Positions 24,254-35,527 of a stretch of 64,000 nucleotides of DNA are shown piece after piece (position 1 is the first letter of the stretch; each line of letters starts with the position of its first letter). The DNA comes from Hawksworthiomyces lignivorus (Eukaryota > Ascomycota > Sordariomycetes > Ophiostomatales > Ophiostomataceae): contig NTMA01000009.1 in NCBI GenBank assembly GCA_002917075.1, positions 372,001 to 436,000 of the forward strand. Direction: 5' to 3'. Both the position numbers and the translations under genes were made by a program. The notes beneath the pieces were generated by a model. It was not told the DNA's origin and searched no databases. It saw nothing but the letters and a program-made list of their open reading frames with translations.

Positions 24254-26069
24254 TCAGGGGATCTCGTCTTCGAGGTCGTCGTCGTCTCCTCCAAAGCCAA
24301 AGGTAAACCCACCACCACCACCTCCTCCTCCTGAAGCTGCCGTCTTGGGCTTCTTCCCGTCCTCAGCTGGACCCATCTCCGCTGCCTCTGTTGCTGCTGC
24401 GTCGCCGCCGTCGACGTCACCGCGCACGACGGCCTCCCAGGTGCGCTTGCGGCGGCTGTCGCGGCGGGCGAGGTCGGCCTGGGCGTCGGCGAGCAGCTGG
24501 GGGTGGGCGGCGGCGAGGCGGTCGACGAAGAGGGCGTAGGGGTCACGGACGGCGGGGGCGAAGCCGGTGACCTGTTCGGGGCGGTCGCGCAGGAAGCGCA
24601 GGACGGTGGCCAGGTGGGCGGCGGGCACAAAGTTCTGGGTGATGGCGACGCCGGCCTCGAGGTTGACGACGAGGTGCCACCAGCCGCTGGGCACGTGCAG
24701 CAGCTCGCCGGCGCGGCAGACGCCCTCGACGCAGCCGGGCGTGCGGCGGGCCTCGCCGTGGAAGGCCAGCAGCCACTCGGCGATGCTGAGCGGGCTGGTG
24801 ACCTCGGCCTGGTCGGCCGACACGAACACGCCGGGCACCTGCGCGCCCGGCGGGAACATGACCCAGTACTTGGCGCCGCGCAGCACCGCGTTCCACGCGC
24901 TGGTGCCGTTGGGGTCCTTGTGGAAGGTCGAGCCGCTGCGCGCGGGGCCCACGATCAGCCAGCGGTGCGCGGGGCGGTCGGCGCCCAGCGCCACAAAGAG
25001 GTCCGGGCCGAAGCAGCGCGGGGGGGTGTAGGCGGCGGCGGCGGCGGCGGCAGAATCAGAGTCGTCGTCACTGCTGTCGTCGCCGCCACCCACTTTCACC
25101 CCCATCTTCTCCGCGAACCGCCGGTCAAACAGGTACAGCGGGCTCTCGTCGGACGTGCGCCGCATGTAGTCGTCGTACAGCGCGTACGGCCAGTCGACCG
25201 CCTCGGCGCGGAACGCCGTGGGCCCGTGCTGCTGCCGCAGCGCGTCCAGCGACCACTCCCGCAGCGCCGGCCAGCTGCGCACCTCGGCGCTCGCCGTCAG
25301 CACAAACGGCGTGCCGCTCCACTTCGCCGCGAACTCGTCGTACGTCATGTCCGCGAACCGCCGGATCGCGTTGCTCGCGGGGATCCCCGCCGCATACCGA
25401 GCCGGCGCCACGTAGCTGCACACAAACGGCCGGTGCAGCACGTCCGAGAAGACGCTGCCGCAGTCAACCCGCGCGAGCGGCGGTGGCGGCGGCGGCGGCG
25501 CGTCCTTGTCGCTGCCGTCTGCCGCAGACTGCGTCCGCGACCATGCCAGCAGTGAGGCGCGCCACGTGCCGTGCCATGCGGGCGGCTGCCACCCCTCGTT
25601 CCTGAGGAGGGTTAGCACTTTGTACGTTCAAAGCATGCGCGAGAGCCTCAAGCCCCGGGAAATAGTGCCATCTCGGAACAAAGACTCACTCCAAGGCCAA
25701 ACTCTTCCATAGCTCGTCAAAAGTGCAGAAAGCGTAGAGAAACCGGCACGTGCTGCCCAGTGCCATGATTGTCGCCATGTCCAGGTACTCCAGTAGGGTC
25801 ATCAGCAGCTCGTCGGGGAGTGCTTGGAACGCCCCGGACGCGGCCTTGGCATCTGGCCCGGCCGCCAGGTACTTGTTGCCCAGAGGCTTGATTCCGAGCG
25901 GGTGTGGGGGTACCGGTGCCTCTTCATCGCCGCTGCTAGCTGCTGATACAGCAGTGGGTATTGTAATTTGCCCATCATCTTCGAAGCCCTCTGCATCGCC
26001 AATGCTACTTGCTGGCTCAGCAAGTGGCGTGAGGCCTAGATGCGGCGCCAATGCGCCTGTGAGAGGCAT
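24254..26069 (-). CDS. F-box and JmjC-domain protein (JMJD6-like oxygenase)
   Basis: Model (minus strand): 26069-25690, 25601-24254, 575 residues. An F-box lies near residue 90 (FQALPDELLMTLLEYLDMA). The JmjC barrel follows: the Fe(II) ligands are in STFHKDPNGTSAWNAVL (His-x-Asp) and PSGWWHLVVNLE (distal His), with the 2-oxoglutarate Lys region GAKYWVMFPPG between them. Such proteins are Fe(II)/2-oxoglutarate dioxygenases acting as hydroxylases or demethylases. The F-box would link it to an SCF ubiquitin ligase, but only sequence supports that. The start is the ATG after three non-ATG codons of open frame. The splice junction restores LALENEGWQPPAW. The C-terminus is Gly- and Asp-rich. Confidence 0.93.
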
Positions 26070-28268
26070 GGCAGGCAAGATTGGATGAATTGGGCCAATC
26101 CAATTGAGTCAAACTCATGAACCAGAGCTGATCAAAAAGGCAAATTAAAAAAAAGAACGAGTTGGTGGTTGTCGAGAAGCACAGTTCGAGCTATCAAGTG
26201 ATCGCATGCTTAGACGCTTTGCAGTTAAAAAAATATTTTTATCGTTTTACAAGCATATCAACCCCGTTTATTTGCTTAAGGTTTATGTGGATTCACTTTC
26301 CGTTAGCCTGTAAAAATAAGAATTGAGACTGTCCAGTGAAACCATCTGCCTGCCTCGCCTGCCTCGCTTCCCTGTTCTCTTGCCGCTTATTAGGAAATGT
26401 TGTGTTAGTCAGAAAACTACATAACTCTAACGGCCAGTGTATGTATGTAGATGAGCATGGCCCCCTGCATCAACGATAAGCCTTACATGTTCTAAGGGGA
26501 CGCCTCGATTCTCTCTTGGTTTCTTTTCTTTTTCTAATCCTTGCTATTTCCATCCATCTCATCTTGTGATGCACGTTGTTCTGCTGGCCAAGGCAGATCC
26601 TGTTGCCGCACTAAGTGTTGCAGCCGAACTGTTCAGAGTAATCAGATACACAGGATTATCAGACGGTCTGGTGGCGGTCGGGATAAAGATGATGCCGCAC
26701 GCCTCGGGACACAGGCCTAGCGCACCAGATCCGCGGAGTTTGCCATTGGGAGAGAGCAGAATCTACCGCCAGCAGGAGGAATGTCGGCATTTGCGCTTGG
26801 GACAAAGTACATGATTCGTGGGGTGATATTATGACTTCTGGAGGAGTCACTGCAGTCATTGGAGTCATTGCAGTCATTGGAGGCTCGGGTTCATCTACGA
26901 CGTATAGATGCAGCATGCTGCTCACAGTTGGGCAAAAGCAAGCAGTGCGAGAATGCGAGAAGCTAGAGACAGCAAGAAATATCTGTGGCTGCCTAGGACC
27001 AGATACTAAGAGGCGCCTATGCACGAGCAGAGAGAATGGATCGACTAATTTGCCATCCGCCATCGACCACCCGCTGTCCGCAAGAACTCTCTCACCAACG
27101 GAGACGAGCTGTGTTACGTACGATCACATTGTCTATTTGTATGCAGGTGTGTATGCAGGCATATATGAGTAAAACAGCGATGATGACTCGAAGCTGGCGT
27201 CTCTGCGCCACTGGGCACTTTCTTGCCCTCTGTGCGCGTTTTTGCCCCTCCATGTGTCTGCAGCAAAACGCAGCAAAAAATTATTTTAAATTTATGATTT
27301 TGCTGTGTCGCCCGCGCGCCCGCCGCCCATAATCTTCCTCTTTGGGCTAGCGCACATCCTGAAGAGGGCTCTGGCGCTTCGCTTCTCCTGCCCCTAGCAG
27401 TCAGAGTCGCAGCAAACAGCCCACTATTATCGTCTGTACGTGCTCCGTAGTCACTTCGGCCCCTCGCTCGGACGGGCTTGCGACGCCAGGTGTTCTTTGT
27501 TTCTCTACTCTTTTCCTTGCTCCCCTGTGTTCTCCTAGTATGGTGCTCACTCTCTGTATGCACTCTGTAGCTTTTTTTTTTGGTTGAGAGTGGAGCCTGC
27601 TATTCGCCGTCATCTGCGCTATAGTTCTACTACCTCTCAAAAAATTTCGCTCCTTTTTATTTTGCGCGTCTCGAACGCCCCCCAATTCCCCCCCCTGTGG
27701 TACTTGTGGTCACCCCTCCTGCTCCCCTCCTGCTCCCACCTATAGGAGTGGCTAATAATAATATTTTTTTTTCTTGGGGGCTCCCTCACAAAAAAAAAAA
27801 AAAAAAAGTAAAATAAAATATATTCCCCTTCCGACCAAGAAAAAAAATTTCTGCCAGATACAATCGTCAAACCAAACCAAACAACCAAATCACACACAAC
27901 AAAGTCTCCCATCTCAATCAGTTACAGGAAAAGGATTTTTGTTCCTTTTCTAGATCTTGAGCTTTCTCTCGTTTTATTTTCAACGAGAGTCTTTTTAATC
28001 TAGGAAATTTCATTCTTTTCCTACCCACAAAAGTTTCGCTTCGAATCTTTTCTTCTCAACGCAAATCAACCGGCTGGAATCCGCAGGACGTTTTTGCTTC
28101 CTTTGGATTCTCTTCTTAATATAATAAACATTTGCTTCTCGGCTTGAACGACCAGCAAATCTCGCAAGAATCTTTAATCAAACTCCTTTTCCCGCTTTCG
28201 ATTCGCATTTCTAGATCTCAAGCAGCGCTTGTTGATCTAGAAATCTCGCCCAACTTTCCACCGCGAAT
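26070..28268. other. Intergenic region, divergent promoters; eIF4A leader
   Basis: No gene seen. C-rich tracts (about 27,678-27,740), a poly-A run near 27,790-27,810 and a CT-rich stretch from 27,900 onward are typical of the promoter and 5' leader of a strongly expressed fungal gene, here eIF4A. A short imperfect repeat of GCAGTCATTGGAGTCATT type lies at 26,850-26,885. Confidence 0.5.
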
Positions 28269-29886
28269 ATGGCTACCGACAAGGGACTCGAGGATGTCCC
28301 CGAGGGTGAGTGTTACCATCTTTCTCCTCATCCTGTCTCTCTGATTGTCATTGTCACTGTCTCCTCTTCCTCTTTTTTTCCTCTCTGATCTTGCGCATTT
28401 TCTCTGTTCTTTTCTCTCTGCTTGTTTGCGCGCTTTCTTGCGACGCTGGTGGGGACGAGAAACGCACAGTGGGAAGTGGCGGGGATAAGCAAGGATTAAG
28501 ATAGGAAGGAGGAGAGGCAGGGAAGGAGACAGCAGGATCAATCGCTGGTTCTCTAGAGCGGCCAAATCGTCATTCAAGAACTCTTAGACTGACCTTGTTC
28601 GCTTTCCCTCTTATAGGACAGATCGAGTCTAACTACGATGAGACCGTCGACTCGTTCGATGACATGAACCTGAAGCCCGACCTCCTTCGCGGTAAGTTCC
28701 CAATTACACCACCTCCCTCCCACCTCCCCTCGAGTGGGGACGCACTATAGACAAGGCAGCCAAAGAAACAGAGAGCGCATTATTCTAACATACTATCCCG
28801 TCAGGCGTCTACGCTTATGGTTTCGAGCGCCCGTCTGCTATCCAGCAGCGTGCCATCATGCCCGTCATCAAGGGCCACGATGTCATTGCTCAGGCCCAGT
28901 CGGGTACCGGCAAGACCGCTACCTTCTCCATCTCCGTGCTGCAGAAGATCGACCCCAGCATCAAGCAGTGCCAGGCCCTGATCCTCGCCCCCACCCGCGA
29001 GCTGGCCCAGCAGATCCAGAAGGTCGTCGTCGCCATCGGTGACTTCATGAACGTCGAGTGCCACGCCTGCATTGGCGGCACCAGCGTCCGCGAGGACATG
29101 AAGGCCCTCCAGGACGGCCCCCAGGTCGTCGTCGGCACCCCCGGTCGTGTCCAGGACATGATCCAGCGCCGCTTCCTCAAGACCGACGCCATGAAGATGT
29201 TCGTCCTCGACGAGGCCGACGAGATGCTGTCCCGCGGTTTCACCGAGCAGATCTACGACATCTTCCAGCTGCTGCCCCAGTCCACCCAGGTCGTCCTGCT
29301 GTCCGCCACCATGCCCCAGGACGTGCTTGAGGTCACCACCAAGTTCATGCGCGACCCCGTCCGCATCCTGGTCAAGAAGGACGAGCTCACCCTGGAGGGT
29401 ATCAAGCAGTTCTACATTGCCGTCGAGAAGGAGGAGTGGAAGCTCGACACCCTCTCGGATCTGTACGAGACCGTCACCATCACCCAGGCTGTCATCTTCT
29501 GCAACACCCGCCGGAAGGTCGACTGGCTCACCGACAAGCTGACCGCCCGCGACTTCACCGTCTCGGCCATGCACGGTGATATGGACCAGGCCCAGCGCGA
29601 CCTGATCATGAAGGAGTTCCGCTCCGGCTCCTCCCGTGTCCTGATCGCCACTGACCTGCTCGCCCGTGGTATCGATGTCCAGCAGGTCTCCCTGGTCATC
29701 AACTACGATCTGCCCGCCAACCGCGAGAACTACATCCACCGCATTGGTCGTGGTGGTCGTTTCGGTCGTAAGGGTGTCGCTATCAACTTCGTCACCGCTG
29801 AGGACGTCCGCATGATGCGCGAGATCGAGCAGTTCTACAGCACGCAGATCGAAGAGATGCCGATGAACGTGGCCGACCTGATCTAA
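28269..29886 (+). CDS. TIF1: Translation initiation factor eIF4A (DEAD-box RNA helicase)
   Basis: Model: 28269..28305, 28617..28691, 28805..29886, 397 residues, the usual eIF4A length. All DEAD-box motifs are present: a Q-motif ([13 protein letters not shown]), motif I AQSGTGKT, Ia [14 protein letters not shown] in [17 protein letters not shown] ([10 protein letters not shown]), V ([10 protein letters not shown]) and [10 protein letters not shown]. It unwinds 5' leader structure in the eIF4F complex for cap-dependent initiation in the cytosol. Two small 5' exons (37 and 75 nt) are joined by introns of 311 and 113 nt. Third positions are mostly C and G, as expected of a highly expressed gene. 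The antisense open frame across it is only a by-product of that codon use. Confidence 0.98.
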
Positions 29887-31189
29887 GAAAAAAGAAGAGA
29901 AAAAAAACGATCACGAGAAGAACTAAAGGTGAACAAAAAAAAAAAAAGGGGGATCATTGGTGACCGCCCCGTCTGTCACATGGTTCTAGTCACCGATCTG
30001 CTATCTTTCTCTCTCTCTCTCTCTGTCTATCTCTCTCTTTCTGATTTCCATTGCAACCAGAAGAAAAACCGAAAAGTTTTTTTTGTCCTGTCTTGTCGTC
30101 CTTTAAATCGTTCCTATTAACCGTCTCTTTTTTATTTTCTCTCTCTTTCCGAGTCTTAAAAAAAAGCTAGTCGTAACAGACTCTTTTGCTGGAACTGCTT
30201 CTTTTCCTTTCTCTCTTATCATGTTGTCTCGGAAGAAGCAGCAATCCTCTGCTATTTCTTCTACCTCTTCTTCGTCCACCTACCTACTTGCCGTGTCTTT
30301 TCAACGCATGTTATGCTTCCTTCATTATCTTCATAGTTCTTTTTTCTCTCTGTTCGTTTTATATTCTTCGGAGTCTTTGGGTCGTCTTCGGGTCTGTTAT
30401 GATAGAAGAACAAAAAAACAGAAGATAAAAAGAATCCAAAAAAATGCAAAGAGAACTGCGCAGAAGAAACTCTGCACAATCGCAGTGAAAGTGAAGCCGT
30501 GATCGTATGCCAACGCTTAAGAGTCGAACAAGGACGTAGAGCCACAGGATAGGACTGATCCTTTAAAGAGTACGAATGCCTGTTTGCTTTCTTGTCTTAG
30601 CGTGCCTCTGCATTGTTCTTGTATGTGCTCATTCTATATTCTTTCTCATGTTTCTCCATATACTGGCCTTTCTAGAGAATCTTGTGCTACGTAGGCTAAA
30701 TAACAACGACCGGAATAATAATTGGAAAATTAAATAAGCCATTCTTCTGCTGGCTTTCTGACCAGTGTACCTGCTCGTCCAATGCAAAGATGCTTGACAT
30801 GAGAAACTGTGCTGACACCTGGTATAGCGGGCGACACCCACTATGGCGCGCACCTGCATCATGTCGATGCCGCCTATAATAACCGTATTTTTAGCGAGGA
30901 TCTAATGTAAAACACCATCCCCCCTCCACACTCACCCCCCTTTATGTGCATATTGTAGGGGAGGTCATGGCTGGGCCACAGGCAGCCCCCTTCTGGGGTC
31001 AAAAGCCAATAGCCTCCGATTTTGTCTCGCTGCTAATATACTCGGGAGCTTTCTACCACCATCCTGCATCGAGCCTCCCCACCCAAAGCCATTGCTGCTT
31101 CGGGTTCTCTATTCTTTTTTTCTTTCTCTTCATTGTTTCTTCAATCTCTCCTCCTTGCCGGCTTTCCAGCCGCTGCGATAGCCTCTAAT
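29887..31189. other. Intergenic region after eIF4A
   Basis: 3' flank of eIF4A followed by the YRA1 promoter. It holds a CT microsatellite (30,006-30,042) and several T-rich stretches. No gene seen. Confidence 0.5.
30006..30042 (+). repeat. CT-rich microsatellite
   Basis: Mostly CT dinucleotide repeats in the presumed 3' untranslated region of eIF4A. Confidence 0.8.
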
Positions 31190-32996
31190 ATGGACCGGAG
31201 CCTGGACGAAATCCTGGCCGACCGAAAGGTACGTGTAGCCAGCCCAAGAGACGCGACAGAGCCCGCGACAAAGGACGATGAGCTCGCCAGGAGCTCAATT
31301 CCCAAGGAAGCGCAGAAATAGCTGACCCCCAATGCAGAAGCCTAGCGGCCGAGGCGGTCGTGGCCCTCGTAACAATAATTCCAATAACAACAGCAATGGT
31401 GGCGGCTCCCGGCGACGCGACCGCCGCGATGGGCGTGACGAGTATCCCCGCGACGGGATCCGAAAGGTAAGCAGTGTGCGAGTTTTTTTTTTTTTTCAGC
31501 CTGCACGGTGTGGCTGTCTTGCTAATTCATGGCCCATTCTAGGTTGCTACCACTCTGCCCCCCTTCTACTCTGAGAAAAGAAAAGAAAAGAAACAAAGCG
31601 GATAGGCAAGACAAGGAAAGGATGTTGCTGGCCCTCTCTGCGTGCGGAGAGCCATTGGAGGAGAGGAGCCGCTTCGTTCTTTTTCTCGATCTTTCTGTTC
31701 ATCCATCGCCTCCGTCAAAGACCGCCGCTAACCTTGGGACAATACCTTACTTTGACTGCCTCCTTTTTACAGTCTTACCGTGACGAGCCTCGAAAAATTG
31801 ATGAGTGAGGACAAGCCGCCCTGCTGGTGACAGCTTTTTCTTTGGCATGGCCAGATGGACAGGACTGCCGTGCTGACTTCTGTTGCTTTGCAGGGAATGG
31901 GTCCATGACCGCTACGATGACAATGGTAACTACTGCCAATGACCATTGCGAATCACGCAGCAGAAATGCGACGAGACGCAATGCTGACCTGTCTCAGACA
32001 ACACCGACCGCCGTTCCAGGCCTACCCGGCCCAGCCGCCCATCGCCCGAACGAGAGGGGTTAGTTGCCTTATTTCCATATATATTTGACCTCCATCAGCT
32101 TGTCATTCTGACGCTGCTTTCTTTGACAGGCAATCGCGTGCCGCCGGCAGCGGCACCCGCGTCCGCGTCGACAACCTCCACTACGACCTGACCCGCGACG
32201 ACCTTCAGGGCCTCTTCGGCCGCATCGGCCCCGTGCTCTCCGTCGAGCTGCTCTACGACCGCGCCGGCCGGTCAGAGGGAGTTGCCTACGTGGCATACGA
32301 GTCGGAAGACGACGCTCGAGCTGCAGTGCGCGAGTTTGACGGCGCCAACGCAAAAGGTATGCTGACACATAGACCCTCTCTTCCTGTTCTCTTCATCTCT
32401 TACTGTGTTCCCTCGGTTGCATGCTGTCTGCTTACGCTCTGCCTCCCCGATGCACAGGCCAGCCCATCCGATTGACGATTGCCTCCAATCGGCGCAACGC
32501 CTTTGAGGGTGCCCTCAAACCCGGCGCCGGCCGGCCCCTGGCAGAGCGCATCACGCGGCCGCGGAACGCCAACAACGACGACGACGACGAAGAGGACGGC
32601 AAGCTCAGCGTGGCAGCCGCGGCGCGCCGTGGCATTGACCGCTACATCCCGGGGAGCGGTGGCGACGGATCGCGGTCTCGCAGTCCCCGCCCGAGACGGC
32701 GTGAAGGCGGCCGCAGGCCAGGCGAGAGACGAGGAGGAGGAGGTGGTGGTGGTAATGGCGGTAGCGGTCGTGGCGGTAATGGCAATGGAGGCGGAGGAAG
32801 CCAGAGAGACGGCGCAGACGGCGGCAACCGCTCGTCCAACCGGCGCCCTCGTAAGACGCAGGAAGAGCTCGACGCCGAAATGGCCGACTACTTTGGGGGC
32901 GACGACGCAGGAGGGCCGTCCGCAGATGCCGGCGCGGCAGTGTCAGCCGCCGCGCCGCCTGCGGCCAACGACGACGACGAGGACATGATCCTGTGA
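31190..32996 (+). CDS. YRA1: mRNA export adaptor YRA1/ALYREF-like RNA-binding protein
   Basis: Model: 31190..31228, 31338..31466, 31773..31804, 31894..31925, 31998..32058, 32130..32356, 32458..32996, 352 residues, seven exons with all phases consistent. The protein starts with MDRSLDEILADRK, close to the N-terminal UAP56-binding motif of REF/ALY proteins. An Arg/Gly/Asn-rich segment follows, then EWVHDRYDDN, one RRM (RNP2-like VRVDNLHYDL, RNP1-like GVAYVAYES), and an RGG-rich tail. The C-terminus again carries an UAP56-binding-type motif (TQEELDAEMADYF). The family couples splicing and 3' processing to export by recruiting Mex67/NXF1 in the nucleus. Two consecutive exons of only 32 nt are notable. 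Yeast YRA1 is autoregulated through its intron; whether that holds here is unknown. Confidence 0.93.
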
Positions 32997-33581
32997 GCCA
33001 GTGGGACGCCGTGGTGTCCGCTGCCTCGGATGGATTTTCTGATGCGTCTCTCTCTGTTTATATACAAAGTGTCGACAGAAGATTATTACAGAGGGGAACA
33101 AAGAGAAAGGTGGTGTAGTCTTTGTACAGCCTTTCAAAGGATTGGTTGAGACACAGCACTTGGGGATGCGAGGGCTTAAAATTTACATATATATATGTGA
33201 TAAAGGTGATAAAGGAGGGCGTACTAAAAGAGATCGTTTTCATTGATGGCTGGTTGTAGTACAAGATATTAAGTGGTCATAGACCAGGATTTTCAAAAAT
33301 GAAAGGTTATACAAGATTGTGGTGAACCATGCGTGTATGTGTGCCCATTCTCTTTCCCATGCTTGTCTTTTCCGTCATTATGTGCGTATATGTCTTTCTC
33401 CTTCTCTCCTAGCTAGAAGCTGGAGCACTCTACAATTCGTGCTACTTAGTGACTTTCCTCTCCCTACAATATATGATTTTTTTTATGCCTGCCCAGTCAT
33501 TATGTTTGTTGTAGTCTCATGACAGATGGTCTGCTCAGAACGTTTCGCGGTTTCTCTATTTCGGCTTCTCCTCTCTTTGCT
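32997..33581. other. Convergent spacer
   Basis: AT-rich 3' flanks of YRA1 and of the small polyQ gene. No gene seen. Confidence 0.5.
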
Positions 33582-33961
33582 TCACAACACTGTCAGCATC
33601 AGATCGCCATACACCCGCGCCTTGAGCATCACCTCCACCTCCAAGTTCAGCTTTAGCTCTACCGCCACCTTGGCTTTAGCCCGTGGGGGTGACGGCCGCA
33701 GCGGTGGCATTGGCGGAATTGCGTGCAGCTCGCTCAGCGGCGGCGGCTTCTTCTTCTCGGGTTGGGCTGCAGCGGGAGCCAGGTTGGCAATGTCAGGAGC
33801 GGCGGTGAGGTTCTCGTCGTCTAGTGCGAGGCCAGAGATGGGAGCAGCCGCCGCGAAGGTGGCGTGGGTGTCGTCGATTGTTGTCTCGTGGGCAGCGAGC
33901 GGCTGCGTGGTCGCAGGAAGGACTGGATGCTTCTTCTTCCTCCTGACCAGCGTCTCCGCCC

Positions 33962-33996
<35 letters not shown>

Positions 33997-34187
33997 AGAA
34001 ATGGCAGACTCTCGTTCTTCGTCTGTGGCTTTGTGTCGTCTTGGTCTACTGTATTATGCTTCAGGGGAGAGGCGGGCGACAGCGCAGTCGTTTCTATTGC
34101 GTTGATGTTGGCACCGTCGCCGTCGTCTTGGGCGCCGTCCCCTGTTTCGACAGTGTCGACGCCATCGTCGACCTGTGAGGTACCCAT
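33582..34187 (-). CDS. Small polyQ protein of unknown function
   Basis: A single exon of 201 residues from an ATG (MGTSQVDDGVDTVETG). The acidic N-terminus is followed by ten consecutive Gln (a CTG run on the + strand), then a basic patch (VRRKKKHP), a Pro-rich linker, and an ordered-looking C-terminus with alternating hydrophobic and charged residues (AKVAVELKLNLEVEVMLKAR). That last block resembles the C-terminal signature of small conserved fungal hypothetical proteins, which is the main reason to accept the gene. I do not know a function. The + strand open frame across the same DNA is a shadow. Confidence 0.6.
33965..33997 (+). repeat. CTG trinucleotide run (polyQ on minus strand)
   Basis: About eleven GCT/CTG units; read on the minus strand they encode the Gln run of the small hypothetical protein. 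Confidence 0.9.
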
Positions 34188-35527
34188 GTTGAGTGGATTG
34201 TGTCTCCGTTTATCTAAGGAGAGAAAAGAGCTTCCCTATTTTGAACCTATAGATATAGACTACGAAACGAGGAGCGAGAAGAGAGTTCTCATGGAAAGGA
34301 AGTAGGCCTCGTGCTTCATTTAAGCTCAAAATCAGGGTTCCCCATGACATACATAGCACAAGCGCACGTTGTCACGCCTCCTACGAAGTTGGTGTGCGGC
34401 CATCCAAGGTGTGATGTAAGTTTCCCAAGAAGGTAAAAATCAGGTTTTTCTTATTTTTTTTTTTTACCTTGTTTCCAGGTTACCGCAAAATGTACCAACA
34501 ACATATCAATCATCAAGTAGCAAACTCTAATAATGGCATTCACTGAAACGGTATTGTCTACTTTTCTGGTTTTTGGATGCATTCTTTGTGTTCTTAATCC
34601 ATTTCGGTATCTTTGTCGCGTAGTTTTTGCCTCTGGCAAATTGACCCCAATTCTTGTTTCTCTCGCGATAAGACCGCAATATCCTGAAATTTCTTCTTCC
34701 CCTTCTATTTGCCTTCTTCATTTCAGCCTCTTTCATTTAAATTTTCTTGCTCGTGTATCAATTTATATTTCGGCAATTGCTCGTGTGTTCGTCTCCGTTC
34801 ACCTTGTCTCGACGAGTATAGCGCCAAAACCAAGTTTCGTACGTTTTTCATCTTGCTTAGTTCTCTGAGATCTTCGCCTATCTGTATTGAGTTTTCAAAC
34901 TGTTCTCTTCTAAGATGCCGGGATGATCACTTTTATGCAAATGGTGGAGCGAGAGAGTCAAGTTAGGCAGTGGAAAAGGCTCTTTGGACTGGGACGACCT
35001 TTCCCCTCGCATGCGGTCAGTCACAGCGTGGAGCTTGTCACTTCTAGGAGCGAGATTGTTTTCGCTTGGCCTGAAGGGAGAAGAAGAGGTTGGTCTTGAG
35101 CTCATTGAAACCCGCTCGCTCTGTCAAAGGAAAAAAAAACCGGGATAGGAACGAATAATATATCAAACCCAGGCAATCTGTCTGCCGGCCAAGCTGCCGC
35201 GATTCACACCAGCAGGGAAGAAGACAGGAAAAACAAAATCTGACAATGGCCGCCGCTCTGTCGCTCCGTTTGTCCTTGCTCTTGCATCTCGCTCTCTTTT
35301 TATAACCGGCCGTAGCAGTGGAAAGACGTAAAGACATAAACACCTGTCGTAAGAAAGGGGCAAAAAACAGTCCTCCCAGATTATATACATAACGCTTGTA
35401 CGGGAACCATATATCCAGACATCCCATAATATCGTATCTGCCCTCATCCTTCATTTCAACCAACTATTCCTCCTGTCTCTCGGCCCACCCTCCGCCCCTG
35501 TCTGCCCTCTCTCGCCTCCAGCCGGGG
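34188..35527. other. Intergenic region
   Basis: AT-rich, no supportable gene. It is the promoter side of the small polyQ gene and the 3' side of the dehydrogenase-like gene. Short open frames here are low complexity. Confidence 0.5.

Noticed and set aside
24503..25555. 350-codon + strand frame over the JmjC gene
   Set aside because: Antisense to a gene with intact catalytic motifs.
26566..26814. 82-codon + strand frame in the JmjC/eIF4A spacer
   Set aside because: Short, no splice partner found, no family marks, non-conserved-looking composition.
28801..29739. 312-codon antisense open frame across eIF4A
   Set aside because: By-product of biased codon use in a highly expressed gene.
33526..34305. 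259-codon + strand frame opposite the polyQ gene
   Set aside because: Non-ATG reading with long Ser and Cys runs; the minus strand has the better-supported protein.
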